64,000 bases of DNA from Bordetella parapertussis (GTDB taxonomy: Bacteria; Pseudomonadota; Gammaproteobacteria; Burkholderiales; SG8-39). How positions within the stretch are numbered: position 1 is the first letter of the stretch; every line of letters begins with the position of its first letter. Position numbers and translations under genes: made by a program. The notes under the pieces are model-generated. The model was given only the letters and a program-made list of their open reading frames with translations. It searched no databases and was not told the origin of the DNA. Positions 50,585 to 58,811 of this stretch are shown here, piece after piece. The stretch covers positions 24,597-88,596 of the forward strand of contig CAMAWC010000003.1 of the NCBI GenBank assembly GCA_945861875.1, in the 5' to 3' direction.

Positions 50585-52777
50585 ATGACAAACGCTCTCA
50601 AGACTACCGGCCCGAACGTATCCCGTCGCGCCTTCATGATCAGCAGCGCCGCCGTCGGCGGCGGCCTGGTGCTCGGCCTGAATATTCCCTTCGGCCCCGG
50701 TGTTGTGCATGCTGCGGATGGAACGCCGGAGGTCAACGCCTGGGTGGTGATCCGCCCGGACGATACCGTGGTGGTGCGCATCGCCCGCTCGGAAATGGGC
50801 CAGGGCACGCTTACGGGACTCGCGCAAATGGTCGCCGAGGAACTCGAATGTGACTGGTCGAAGGTCACCACCGAATACCCGACGCCCGGTACCAACGTCG
50901 CGCGCAAGCGCGTCTGGGGCGATTTTGGCACGGGCGGCAGTCGCGGCATCCGCACCTCGCACGAGTATGTGCGCAAGGGCGGCGCGGCGGCACGCATGAT
51001 GCTCGTGCAGGCCGCAGCCGAAGAATGGAAAGTGCCCGTCGCCGAGTGCACGGCGGCCAACAGCATCATTACGCACACACCCTCGGGCCGCAAGACCAGC
51101 TACGGCAAGGTCGCCGAGGCCGCGGCAAAACTGGAGGCGCCCAAGGACGTTCCGCTGAAGGATTCCAAGGACTGGAAAATCATCGGCAAGGGCGTCGCGC
51201 GGTTGGACACAGCCGACAAGCTCACTGGCAAGCAGGTCTACAGTGCCGACCTCAAGTTGCCCGGTATGCTCAATGCGGCGATCAGGGACTGCCCGATTTT
51301 TGGCGGCAAGCTGAAGAGTTTTGACGCCAGCAAGGCGGAGAAAATGCCCGGCGTGAAGAAAATAGTCCGCGTCAGGGACACTGCCGTCGCGGTGGTAGCC
51401 GACACCTGGTGGCATGCCAAGACCGCGCTTCATGCCATCACCGTCGAGTGGGACGGCGGCGCCAACAGCCATGTCTCGAGTGCAAGTATCGCCGAAACGC
51501 TGAAAGAAGGACTGACCGCGGAGCAGGCTTTTGTGCACAACAAGAAGGGTGATGCCAAGGCCGCCATTGCCGGGGCGGCGAAAAAAATCGAGGCCGTCTA
51601 CGCCTATCCCTACCAGAATCACGCGCCGATGGAGCCCAATAACGCCACTGCACTGTACACGGCGGATCGTTGCGAGGTGTGGTGCCCGACGCAAAACGGC
51701 GAGGCCGCACTGGCCGCGACCGCCGAAGCCTCGGGCCTGCCGGTGTCCAAGTGCGATGTGTACAAACTGCATCTTGGCGGTGGTTTCGGCCGGCGCGGCA
51801 TGAGCGACTACGTTACCCAGGCGGTGCTGATTGCCAAGGAGATGCCGGGCACGCCGGTGAAGCTGTTGTGGTCGCGTGAAGAGGACATGCTGCACGGCAG
51901 GTACCACCCCGTCATGCAAGCCAAGCTGACCGGCGGCCTGGATGCGAGCGGCAACCTGACCGGCCTGGAAATCCGCCTGTCCGGCCAATCGATCCTGACG
52001 GCGGTGCGTCCGGAGGCGCTGGAAAAAGACGGCAAGGATCCCAACGTGTTCCAGGGTTTCTGGCCCGGTGGCGAGCACTCCTTTGAGTACACCATAGGTA
52101 ACCTGACGATCGATCACGCCATGCGCAACCCGCATGTGCCGCCTGGATTCTGGCGCGGCGTGAACATCAACCAGAATGCCATTTTCATGGAAAGCTTCAT
52201 GGATGAACTGGCGCACGCGGCCGGGCAGGATGCGCTGGAGTTCCGCCGCAAACTGATGTCCAACAACCCGAAATCGCTGGCGGTCCTCAATGCCGTGGCG
52301 GAAAAAGGCGGCTGGGGCAAGCCGGCGCCCAAGGGCGTGTTCCGCGGTCTTGCGCACTTCAGGGGTTATGGCAGTTATGTCGCGGCCATGGCCGAGGTGT
52401 CGGTCACGGGTGGCAACAAGGTCAAGGTGCGGCGCATCGTCGCCGCGACCGACTGCGGCTACGCCGTCAACCCGGCGCAGATCGAGCGGCAGATCGCCGG
52501 TTCGTTTGTGTACGGCCTGTCGGCGCTGTTCATGCAGGAGTGCACGGTCAAGGGCGGCCGCATGGAGCAGGAGAATTTCCACAGCTACGATTCCATGCGC
52601 ATCAAGCAAATGCCCAAGGTCGAGTCCATTGTCATGCCATCGGGTGGATTCTGGGGCGGGGTGGGCGAGCCGACCATTTGCGTCGCCGCGCCTGCGGTGC
52701 TCAATGCCATATTTGCGGCAACCGGCAAGCGCTATCGTACTTTCCCGCTGAAAAACCACGGCCTGCATATGGTCTAG
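50585..52777 (+). CDS. Isoquinoline 1-oxidoreductase-type (IorB-like) molybdopterin-binding large subunit
   Basis: Start at ATG 50585 after GAGGAGAAG; 730 residues. A twin-arginine signal (SRRAFMISSAAVGGG, Arg14-Arg15) indicates export of the folded enzyme, as for the IorB group. Mo-cofactor regions include LGGGFGRRGMSDY and the C-terminal WGGVGEPTICVAAPA with the catalytic Glu. It oxidises an N-heterocycle or aldehyde in the periplasm. A strong terminator follows. No cytochrome c subunit adjoins it; the divergent b561 is a possible partner. Confidence 0.92.
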   Translation: MTNALKTTGPNVSRRAFMISSAAVGGGLVLGLNIPFGPGVVHAADGTPEVNAWVVIRPDDTVVVRIARSEMGQGTLTGLAQMVAEELECDWSKVTTEYPTPGTNVARKRVWGDFGTGGSRGIRTSHEYVRKGGAAARMMLVQAAAEEWKVPVAECTAANSIITHTPSGRKTSYGKVAEAAAKLEAPKDVPLKDSKDWKIIGKGVARLDTADKLTGKQVYSADLKLPGMLNAAIRDCPIFGGKLKSFDASKAEKMPGVKKIVRVRDTAVAVVADTWWHAKTALHAITVEWDGGANSHVSSASIAETLKEGLTAEQAFVHNKKGDAKAAIAGAAKKIEAVYAYPYQNHAPMEPNNATALYTADRCEVWCPTQNGEAALAATAEASGLPVSKCDVYKLHLGGGFGRRGMSDYVTQAVLIAKEMPGTPVKLLWSREEDMLHGRYHPVMQAKLTGGLDASGNLTGLEIRLSGQSILTAVRPEALEKDGKDPNVFQGFWPGGEHSFEYTIGNLTIDHAMRNPHVPPGFWRGVNINQNAIFMESFMDELAHAAGQDALEFRRKLMSNNPKSLAVLNAVAEKGGWGKPAPKGVFRGLAHFRGYGSYVAAMAEVSVTGGNKVKVRRIVAATDCGYAVNPAQIERQIAGSFVYGLSALFMQECTVKGGRMEQENFHSYDSMRIKQMPKVESIVMPSGGFWGGVGEPTICVAAPAVLNAIFAATGKRYRTFPLKNHGLHMV

Positions 52778-52792
52778 GCGGGCGCAGCACCG

Positions 52793-52831
52793 ACGCCCTC
52801 TTTCCGTACGGGGAAGAGGGCGTTGTTATTT
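52793..52831 (+). terminator. Rho-independent terminator after the Mo-hydroxylase operon
   Basis: Stem ACGCCCTCTTTCC (52793-52805) with GGAAGAGGGCGT (52812-52823), a near-perfect 12-pair hairpin with a small loop, followed by TGTTATTT. It separates the IorAB-type pair from the sox genes, which start 17 nt after it. Confidence 0.8.
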
Positions 52832-52847
52832 ATGGCAAAGGTGGCGT

Positions 52848-53282
52848 TTGAAGCGACTTGTCCTGTTGTGCGTTTTGTTGTCTGCCACCGCCAGTGGCAC
52901 GGTAATGGCGCAGGTGATCGTTGGCGACGCCATTGCGGTTTCGCTCACCGGCACGGCCGGCGATGCGCAGCGCGGCCGCGCCATCGTCGCCAACCGCAAT
53001 GTCGGCCTGTGCCTGCTATGCCATAGCGGCCCGTTTCCCGAAGAGCGGTTTCAGGGCAACCTGGCGCCGCCATTGAACGGAGCGGGCAGCCGGTTGTCAG
53101 AAGGGCAGTTGCGCCTGCGTATGGTCGATTCGGGCAGGGTCAATCCGACGAGCATCATGCCGGCGTATTTCAGGACCGAGGGGCTCACCCGCGTCGCCCC
53201 GGCGTTTGCCGGCAAGACGGTGTTGAGTGCCGAACAGGTGGAGGATGTCGTGGCGTATCTGCAGACTTTGCGCAAAGAATGA
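52848..53282 (+). CDS. soxX: Sulfur oxidation c-type cytochrome SoxX
   Basis: A 144-residue monoheme cytochrome c starting at TTG 52848 (MKRLVLLCVLL) with AAAGG seven bases upstream. Signal peptide of 21 residues; heme site CLLCH (Cys55-His59); axial Met probably Met104 in TSIMPAYF. SoxX forms SoxAX with SoxA and links thiosulfate to SoxY in the periplasm. The stop overlaps soxY by 4 nt. The non-ATG start means automated annotation may truncate it. Confidence 0.92.
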   Translation: MKRLVLLCVLLSATASGTVMAQVIVGDAIAVSLTGTAGDAQRGRAIVANRNVGLCLLCHSGPFPEERFQGNLAPPLNGAGSRLSEGQLRLRMVDSGRVNPTSIMPAYFRTEGLTRVAPAFAGKTVLSAEQVEDVVAYLQTLRKE

Positions 53283-53797
53283 ACCTGAACCGGAAAAAAT
53301 ACCGCACGGCATCGCGCCGTACCTTCCTCACCGCCGCCGGGGTGTTGCTCGCTGCGGCCGGTGTACCCGCCGCGCTGGCCCAGTCGGCGCCTTCGCCCGC
53401 GCGCTCCGCCCCGCCACCGCAGTCAGTGCTGGCGGCAAGGGTCGCGGCCATCCGCCGCGTTACCGGCGGTGCCGCGGTCAACAAGGGCAGGGTGAAGCTG
53501 GATCTGCCTGAACTGGTGGACAACGGCAACTCGGTGTCCCTGTCGGTGCGTGTCGACAGCCCTATGAGCGCATCCGACTACGTCAAGGCCATCCACGTCA
53601 TCACCGAAAAAAACCCGCAGCCCGATGTGGTGACATTCCGCCTCAGCCCGCGCTGCGGCCGCGCCCTTGTTTCGACGCGCATGCGCCTCGCCGATACGCA
53701 GACAGTGCTGGCCATTTGCGAAATGTCCGACGGCAGCTTCTGGTCGGGCAGCGCCGATGCGGTGGTCACGCTCGCCGCCTGTCTGGAGGAGATATAG
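53279..53797 (+). CDS. soxY: Thiosulfate oxidation carrier protein SoxY, atypical C-terminus
   Basis: A 172-residue carrier with a twin-arginine signal (SRRTFLTAAGV, Arg13-Arg14). The SoxY domain follows, with PELVDNGNSVSLSVRVDSPM and CGRALVSTRMRLADTQTV. The classical GGCGG swinging arm that bears the sulfur substrate is replaced by LAACLEEI, with a single Cys168 five residues from the end. The cysteine is kept, so substrate binding is possible, but the arm is less flexible. Stop overlaps the soxZ start by 1 nt. Confidence 0.9.
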   Translation: MNLNRKKYRTASRRTFLTAAGVLLAAAGVPAALAQSAPSPARSAPPPQSVLAARVAAIRRVTGGAAVNKGRVKLDLPELVDNGNSVSLSVRVDSPMSASDYVKAIHVITEKNPQPDVVTFRLSPRCGRALVSTRMRLADTQTVLAICEMSDGSFWSGSADAVVTLAACLEEI

Positions 53798-54117
53798 TGT
53801 CCCGCGCACTGATCAGCCTGCCCCCGCAGATACGCAAGGGTGAGATCATCGAGGTCAAGGCGCTTGCCGCCCACGACATGGAAACCGGTTTTCGCCACAC
53901 CCAGACCGGCGTGCCCATTCCGCGCAACATCATCACCGATTTCACCTGCAGCTACAACGGCGCCGAGGTTTTCAGCGCCCAGTTGCACCCGGCCATTGCC
54001 GCCAACCCCTTTCTGGCGTTTTCAGTGCTCGCCAGCGAAAGCGGCACCATCACCTGCAAATGGACTGGTGACAATGGTTTTGCCGTCACCGAATCGGTTG
54101 CGATCAACGTCGTCTGA
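53797..54117 (+). CDS. soxZ: Thiosulfate oxidation carrier complex protein SoxZ
   Basis: A 106-residue SoxZ from GTG 53797, one base overlapping the soxY stop (TAGTG). Diagnostic segments are RKGEIIEVKALAAHDMETGFR and FTCSYNGAEVF, and no signal peptide is present; SoxZ is exported bound to SoxY by the twin-arginine route. It is the usual partner stabilising SoxY. Confidence 0.94.
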   Translation: MSRALISLPPQIRKGEIIEVKALAAHDMETGFRHTQTGVPIPRNIITDFTCSYNGAEVFSAQLHPAIAANPFLAFSVLASESGTITCKWTGDNGFAVTESVAINVV

Positions 54118-54934
54118 GGACGCGCCCCGGGGCCGGGCGACACGCCTGTTGCTCGCCGTGTTTCTCGCCGTGTTTCTCGCGGCCTTGCTTGCGGCCCCGG
54201 CGGGCGCGATTGCGGCCGACACCGACCCGCCTTCGGGCCGCCGTTCAGGTTACGACTTCATGGGTCGCGAAACGCGCGCCATGCAGGACGATGACGCCGC
54301 CAATCCGGCGATGCTGTGGATGCTCGAGGGCGAGGCCTTGTGGAAACGCAAGTCCGGCGCGGCGGACAAGGCTTGCGCCGACTGCCACGCCGATGCGGCG
54401 GCAAGCATGAAGGGCGTGGCAGCGCGTTATCCTGCGCCGGACAAGTCCGGCCAGAAACTGCTCAACCTCGAGCAGCGCATTAATGCCTGCCGCAGCGACA
54501 ACCAGCGTGCCACGGCATTGGCCTACGAAAGCCGCGAGCTGCTTGCCCTCGCCACTTACGTCGGGCGCCAGTCGCGCGGCATGCCCGTCGCCGTCGCAAC
54601 CGATGCGCGCAGCAAGCCGTTTCTGCAGGCCGGTCGCGACGCCTTTAACCGCCGCCAGGGCCAGCTCAACCTGTCCTGCGCGCAATGCCACGACGACAAC
54701 GCCGGGCGCCATCTTGCCGGTAATGCCATTCCGCAGGCGCATCCGACCGGCTACCCGCTGTACCGCCTCGAGTGGCAGGGTGTGGGCTCGCTGCAGCGGC
54801 GGCTGCGCAACTGCCTCACCGGCACGCGCTCGGAAAGCCTTGCCTACGGTTCCGCCGGACTGGTCGAGCTCGAATTGTTCCTGATGTGGCGTGCTCGCGG
54901 CATGCCCATGGAGACGCCGGGCGTGCGGCCCTGA
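54074..54934 (+). CDS. soxA: Sulfur oxidation c-type cytochrome SoxA (diheme)
   Basis: A SoxA-type protein of up to 286 residues. The only ATG (54074) overlaps soxZ by 44 nt; TTG codons further in (for example 54098) are plausible, because the hydrophobic signal (RLLLAVFLAVFLAAL) starts near residue 24. Two heme sites are present: CADCH (101-105) and CAQCH (202-206). Cys247 in RNCLTGTRSES is the likely active-site, heme-ligating cysteine. SoxAX joins thiosulfate to SoxY. No soxB or soxCD follows. Confidence 0.9.
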   Translation: MVLPSPNRLRSTSSEDAPRGRATRLLLAVFLAVFLAALLAAPAGAIAADTDPPSGRRSGYDFMGRETRAMQDDDAANPAMLWMLEGEALWKRKSGAADKACADCHADAAASMKGVAARYPAPDKSGQKLLNLEQRINACRSDNQRATALAYESRELLALATYVGRQSRGMPVAVATDARSKPFLQAGRDAFNRRQGQLNLSCAQCHDDNAGRHLAGNAIPQAHPTGYPLYRLEWQGVGSLQRRLRNCLTGTRSESLAYGSAGLVELELFLMWRARGMPMETPGVRP

Positions 54935-55283
54935 GTGAGGGCGAGGGCTAGAAATCCATGCCAGTTATCGGCGGGATTCGCATTTGCGAACCTCCGTCAT
55001 TCCGGGGCCGCGTAGCGGCACCCGGAATCCATGGGGTTCGTCGCTTTGGTACAGACTTAACCCCATGGATTCCCGCTTTCGCGGGAATGAAGGAGGTTAT
55101 TGTGTGTTTCCTTGAGTAAGTGCTATTCACGACTGGCGCGGGTTTGGGCGACGGCCGCGCTACGCGCTTAACGTTCGCCACGCTCACGTTAGCTTCTGCC
55201 GCAACAAGCCCTGCGGGCTGCTTGCCAGCAGCCGCGCTTGGCGGTTACCCTGAGGTCCCCTTTGTTTTTCAGGCCCCGACCAC
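54935..55283. other. 349-nt intergenic region after soxA
   Basis: Holds a dRS3-like repeat pair (54995-55090) and then about 190 nt of GC-rich sequence with short inverted stretches such as AACGTTCGCC/CGCTCACGTTAGC and GCAACAAGCCCTGCGGGCTGCTTGCC. No gene is apparent. It ends the sox cluster, where soxB would be expected. Confidence 0.5.
54995..55090. repeat. dRS3-like inverted repeat pair, copy 7
   Basis: Left arm GTCATTCCGGGGCCGCGTAG... is degenerate and the right arm GGATTCCCGCTTTCGCGGGAATGA is a full unit. Between soxA and a GST gene. First copy seen after a repeat-free stretch of about 35 kb. Confidence 0.85.
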
Positions 55284-56075
55284 GTGAGCGAATTCGTCCT
55301 TTACAACGCGCCGCAATCCACCTGCAGCCAGCGCGTGCGCTTTGTGCTCAACGCCAAGGGGCTCGCCTTTGAAGAACACAAGCTCGACCTGTTCTCCGGC
55401 GAGCAACTGAAGCCGGCTTACCTGGCGATCAACCCCAACGGCGTGGTGCCGGCGCTGCTGCACGACAGCCGCGCGGTGCTCGACTCTACGGTCATCATCG
55501 AGTACCTCGATGAGACGCGGCCGCAGGGCGAGTGCTTTACGCCCCAAGATCCGGTCGAGCGTGCGCGCATGCGCTGGATGATGCGTTACATTGACGAGAT
55601 TCCCGCGCCGGCGATACGCGTGCCCTCGTACAACCTTGCCTTCCTGCCGCATTTCCAGAAAATGAGCGAGGAGGAATTCATCGCCCTCGCCAATTCCAAG
55701 CCCTTGCGCAAGGAATTCCTGTTGAGCATGGGGCGCAGCGGCTTTCCGGCAAAGGACATGGAACAGGCGCTCGATCGCCTTGACCGCACCGTGGTGCGCA
55801 TGAACGAGTGGCTGGCCCAGAGCGGTGGCCCCTGGCTGATGGGCGCCCAACCCACGCTCGCCGATATCGCAGTGATGCCGGTGATCGTGCGCATGGACGA
55901 CATCAACCTCAACGCCAGCTGGGCCGACAAGCCGGCCGTGGCGCGCTGGTATGAGCATATTCGCGCCCATCCGGCGTTTAAAGCGACTTACTACCACGGC
56001 TCGCTGCTGACGGAAAAATATCCGCACCTGGCCGAGTTGCGCCAGAAGCGCGCCGGCGCAAAGCAGGCGGGTTGA
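55284..56075 (+). CDS. Glutathione S-transferase family protein
   Basis: A 263-residue GST from GTG 55284. N-terminal thioredoxin-like domain with NAPQSTCSQRVRFVLNAKGL and NGVVPALLHD; C-terminal helical domain with MGAQPTLADIAVMPVI. The length is somewhat above the usual 200-220 because of a C-terminal extension. Similar proteins include beta-etherase-like GSTs. Function unknown. Confidence 0.88.
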   Translation: MSEFVLYNAPQSTCSQRVRFVLNAKGLAFEEHKLDLFSGEQLKPAYLAINPNGVVPALLHDSRAVLDSTVIIEYLDETRPQGECFTPQDPVERARMRWMMRYIDEIPAPAIRVPSYNLAFLPHFQKMSEEEFIALANSKPLRKEFLLSMGRSGFPAKDMEQALDRLDRTVVRMNEWLAQSGGPWLMGAQPTLADIAVMPVIVRMDDINLNASWADKPAVARWYEHIRAHPAFKATYYHGSLLTEKYPHLAELRQKRAGAKQAG

Positions 56076-56108
56076 AGGAATGCGCAAAGCGGTGCGCCAC
56101 ATGAACCT

Positions 56109-57287
56109 TTGAGCGCGCCTCCACTCATCAGTTGGACCGAAGCGGGGGAGGCACGCACCGCGCGCTGGCGTTCCGAAGGCGGTGCGCCGCCGCCGCGCAA
56201 GGTGATCGTCGCCGAGGACAACAGCATGACCGCGGATGCGGCCTACCGTCTCGCCTGCGAGGGCACGGCCTTGTTGTGGCGCGGCGACTTCCAGAATGCG
56301 CGGCAACTGTTGCAGGCGATGGCGCGGCGCGCCGATGCCAAGCCGCGCAAGAAACAGCAAGCTCCGGCTTCGCTTGCCGAAGCTTTCAACCAGCATCGTC
56401 TTGCGCAGTCACAACGTGCACGCGTGCTCGGCTCCCTGCTGATTCCGGTCGAGGCGGACTACAGCATCCCGCTGCGCCGTGCGCCGGACATGCACGATGC
56501 CTTTGCCGAGGGCTGGGGACCTGCAGAACAAGGCGGCCAGGCGTCAGTTGCCTCGCTGCGCGAACTGCTGGGTCTGACCGGCGCGCACGAATGGCGCAAA
56601 AAGGGTGTGGAGATCGCGGCCCTGGGCGGACGCATTCATCCGCATTACGGCGTGTTCTCGCCGGTGCGCGGCGAATACATCACATTGGTTGCGGCGGCAC
56701 CGCTGCCCGAGACGCTGTTGACCCGGGGCGCGGACAGTCTGGCCTTCGATATCGGCACCGGCACCGGCGTGCTCGCTGCGTTGCTGGCGCATCGCGGCGT
56801 GGCGCGTGTCGTTGCCACCGACCAGGACGCGCGGGCCATCGCCTGTGCACTCGAAAACATCGCCCGCCTCGGCCTTGCCGATCACGTCGAGGTGGTGCAG
56901 ACCGACATGTTCCCGCCCGGACGCGCACCGCTTGTTGTCTGCAATCCACCGTGGGTGCCGGCCCGCCCCAGTTCGCCGCTGGAGCATGCGATTTTCGACC
57001 CGGACAGCCGCATGCTGCGCGCCTTCCTCAGCGGCCTTGCCGCGCACCTCGAGCCCGGCGGGGAGGGCTGGTTGATCCTGTCCGACCTGGCCGAACACCT
57101 CGGACTGCGCACGCGCGAGGGTTTGCTGACGCTGATCGCAGCGGCCGGGCTGAAGGTGCTGGGCAAGTCCGACATGAAGCCGCATCACCCGCGCGCGTCC
57201 GATGCATCCGACCCGCTGCATGCCGCGCGCAAGGCCGAAATGACCTCACTCTGGCGTCTAGGCGCTGCCCAGTCAAATCAGCCATGA
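56109..57287 (+). CDS. SAM-dependent methyltransferase, small-domain (HemK/N5-Gln MTase-like)
   Basis: A 392-residue protein from TTG 56109, the only start before the conserved N-terminal block ALLWRGDFQNARQLLQAMARR; the next ATG is at 56226. The class I methyltransferase core begins around residue 215 with FDIGTGTGVLAALLA (motif I), ATDQDARAI and the NPPW motif (CNPPWVP) typical of enzymes acting on planar N atoms of nucleic acid or glutamine. The 200-residue N-terminal part is not recognised. Its stop overlaps the start of the DMT transporter (ATGA). Confidence 0.82.
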   Translation: MSAPPLISWTEAGEARTARWRSEGGAPPPRKVIVAEDNSMTADAAYRLACEGTALLWRGDFQNARQLLQAMARRADAKPRKKQQAPASLAEAFNQHRLAQSQRARVLGSLLIPVEADYSIPLRRAPDMHDAFAEGWGPAEQGGQASVASLRELLGLTGAHEWRKKGVEIAALGGRIHPHYGVFSPVRGEYITLVAAAPLPETLLTRGADSLAFDIGTGTGVLAALLAHRGVARVVATDQDARAIACALENIARLGLADHVEVVQTDMFPPGRAPLVVCNPPWVPARPSSPLEHAIFDPDSRMLRAFLSGLAAHLEPGGEGWLILSDLAEHLGLRTREGLLTLIAAAGLKVLGKSDMKPHHPRASDASDPLHAARKAEMTSLWRLGAAQSNQP

Positions 57288-58327
57288 AGAACTCCCCGGC
57301 ATTGCGCGGCGCAACCCTGGCTTTATTGGCGGCGGCTTTATTCGGTTTGTCGGCGCCGCTAATCCGGCATTTCGGCATCGCCACCGGGCCGTGGACCACG
57401 GCCGCGCTGTTATATGTCGGCGCGGCTTGTGCCGGATTTTTATGGCGGTCCGGCGTGGCGAAGGAAGCGGCGGTGCGACGGTCCGATTGGCCGCGTCTCG
57501 GCATGATGGCCTTGTTCGGCGGGGCGTTCGCACCGTTTGCGCTCGCCTGGGGCCTGCAACGCACCAGCGCGTTGTCGGGGTCGCTGGCCCTGACACTCGA
57601 GGCGGTTTTCACCGCAGTGCTGGCGGCAATATTTTATCGGGAGCATCTGGGGCGCCGCGTCATTGCCGCAGTAATACTGATTTCAACCGGCGGCCTATTG
57701 CTCGCTTATGACAGCGCCCATGCGGGCGAGCTTGGTTTGCTCGGTTTTCTGGCGGTAATCGGTGCGACCCTCGCCTGGGGCGTGGACAACACACTCTCCC
57801 GGCCGCTTGCCGAGCGTGATCCGGGTAGCGTGGTGCTCTACAAGGCGGCGGCCGGCAGTGCCTGTTCGATCCTGTTCGCGTTCCTTTTTGCGGAGAGCCT
57901 GCCCACGCCGGACGCGGCGCTTGTGCTGTTGCTGATCGGCCTGTTCGCGTACGGCATGAGCCTGCGCTTTTACCTGTTTGCGCAGCGTGCCTTTGGTGCA
58001 GCGCGCACCGGTTCGGTGTTTGCCACGGCGCCCTTTATCGGCGCCGTGGCCGCGCTGGCGCTGGGCGAGCGTGGCGTTACCGTCTGGCTGGCCTCTGGTG
58101 CTGCGCTGATCCTCATCGGTGTGGTCCTGCACCTTACCGAGCGGCACCGGCATTGGCATCAACACCAGCCGATGGAACATGAACATGCCCACACCCACGG
58201 CGACGGCCATCATGAGCATTCGCACGAGGTGATGCCGGCAGCCGCGCACAGTCACTGGCACAGCCATGCTGCGGTTGCGCACAGTCATGCCCATGTTCCG
58301 GACCTGCATCACACACACCAGCATTGA
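57284..58327 (+). CDS. EamA/DMT family transporter with histidine-rich C-terminal tail
   Basis: Start at ATG 57284, overlapping the methyltransferase stop; 347 residues. About ten membrane spans in two EamA repeats (residues 5-140 and 150-290), then a cytoplasmic or periplasmic tail of about 55 residues very rich in His (for example HQHQPMEHEHAHTHGDGHH). The frame stays open far upstream across the methyltransferase gene, but that translation is not protein-like. A His-rich tail suggests metal binding or metal export, and the neighbouring ars genes fit a metal(loid) stress context. Substrate unknown. Confidence 0.88.
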   Translation: MKNSPALRGATLALLAAALFGLSAPLIRHFGIATGPWTTAALLYVGAACAGFLWRSGVAKEAAVRRSDWPRLGMMALFGGAFAPFALAWGLQRTSALSGSLALTLEAVFTAVLAAIFYREHLGRRVIAAVILISTGGLLLAYDSAHAGELGLLGFLAVIGATLAWGVDNTLSRPLAERDPGSVVLYKAAAGSACSILFAFLFAESLPTPDAALVLLLIGLFAYGMSLRFYLFAQRAFGAARTGSVFATAPFIGAVAALALGERGVTVWLASGAALILIGVVLHLTERHRHWHQHQPMEHEHAHTHGDGHHEHSHEVMPAAAHSHWHSHAAVAHSHAHVPDLHHTHQH

Positions 58328-58359
58328 AGCGTAACCCCCGCATGTAACAAAACCTTAAC

Positions 58360-58387
58360 TTGCGGCGGTTAAACATTTCGATAATAC
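58360..58387 (+). promoter_or_regulatory. Candidate promoter/operator of the arsenic operon
   Basis: TTGCGG (58360-58365) and TAATAC (58382-58387) with a 16-bp spacer, eight bases before the arsR start codon. The partly symmetric TTTCGATAATACTAGAAA around the -10 box would allow ArsR autorepression. Confidence 0.5.
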
Positions 58388-58394
58388 TAGAAAC

Positions 58395-58781
58395 ATGAAA
58401 ACGACAGACGTCGTGGCACGGCTTGCGGCCCTCGGTCAAGAGACTCGTTTGTCCTTGTTCAGGCTGCTGCTGCAGGCCGGGAGTGAGGGCTTGAGTGCCG
58501 GGGCCATCGCCGAAAAGTTCGGTCTCGCGCCGGCCACTTTGTCTTTCCATCTTGCCCATTTGTGCCGAGCCGGACTGATCAGCGGGAGGCAGGAGAGCCG
58601 CTTCATTTTCTACTCCGTCGACTACGCCGGCATGGACGACCTGCTCGACTTTCTCACCCAGAATTGCTGTAACGGCAACAACTGCCTGCCCAAGGTGACG
58701 GCGTCAGCGGCCGCCACCAAGGCAATTTCAAAGTATCGACGCCCGCCAATCCGTCGAACGGACAAATCTGGTGCCAGTTGA
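58395..58781 (+). CDS. arsR: ArsR family metalloregulator
   Basis: A 128-residue winged-helix repressor: ALGQETRLSLFRLLLQAG, AEKFGLAPATLSFHLAHLCRAGLI (recognition helix region) and a wing with RQESRFIFYSVDYAGMDDLLDFL. A cysteine-bearing stretch, NCCNGNNCLPK, near residue 95 may bind arsenite, since the usual ELCVCDL site in the recognition helix is absent. It heads the arsR-arsC-acr3 operon and probably represses it until arsenite binds. Confidence 0.9.
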   Translation: MKTTDVVARLAALGQETRLSLFRLLLQAGSEGLSAGAIAEKFGLAPATLSFHLAHLCRAGLISGRQESRFIFYSVDYAGMDDLLDFLTQNCCNGNNCLPKVTASAAATKAISKYRRPPIRRTDKSGAS

Positions 58782-58811
58782 ACGGCCATGTCGGGACACT
58801 GAGTTTAGTCC

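Noticed and set aside
50504..52768. 754-codon open frame antisense to the IorB-like gene
   Set aside because: Its translation is a His/Arg/Gly-rich shadow typical of GC-rich DNA, and the sense frame has clear molybdopterin-binding motifs.
52848..54934. Functional complete Sox thiosulfate-oxidising system
   Set aside because: soxB and soxCD are not in the window, so only a partial system can be claimed.
56132..58327. 731-codon open frame crossing the methyltransferase gene into the DMT transporter
   Set aside because: Only the part after 57284 looks like protein (membrane helices). The upstream part is Arg/Pro/Gly-rich, the wrong frame of the methyltransferase with its NPPW and GTGTG motifs.
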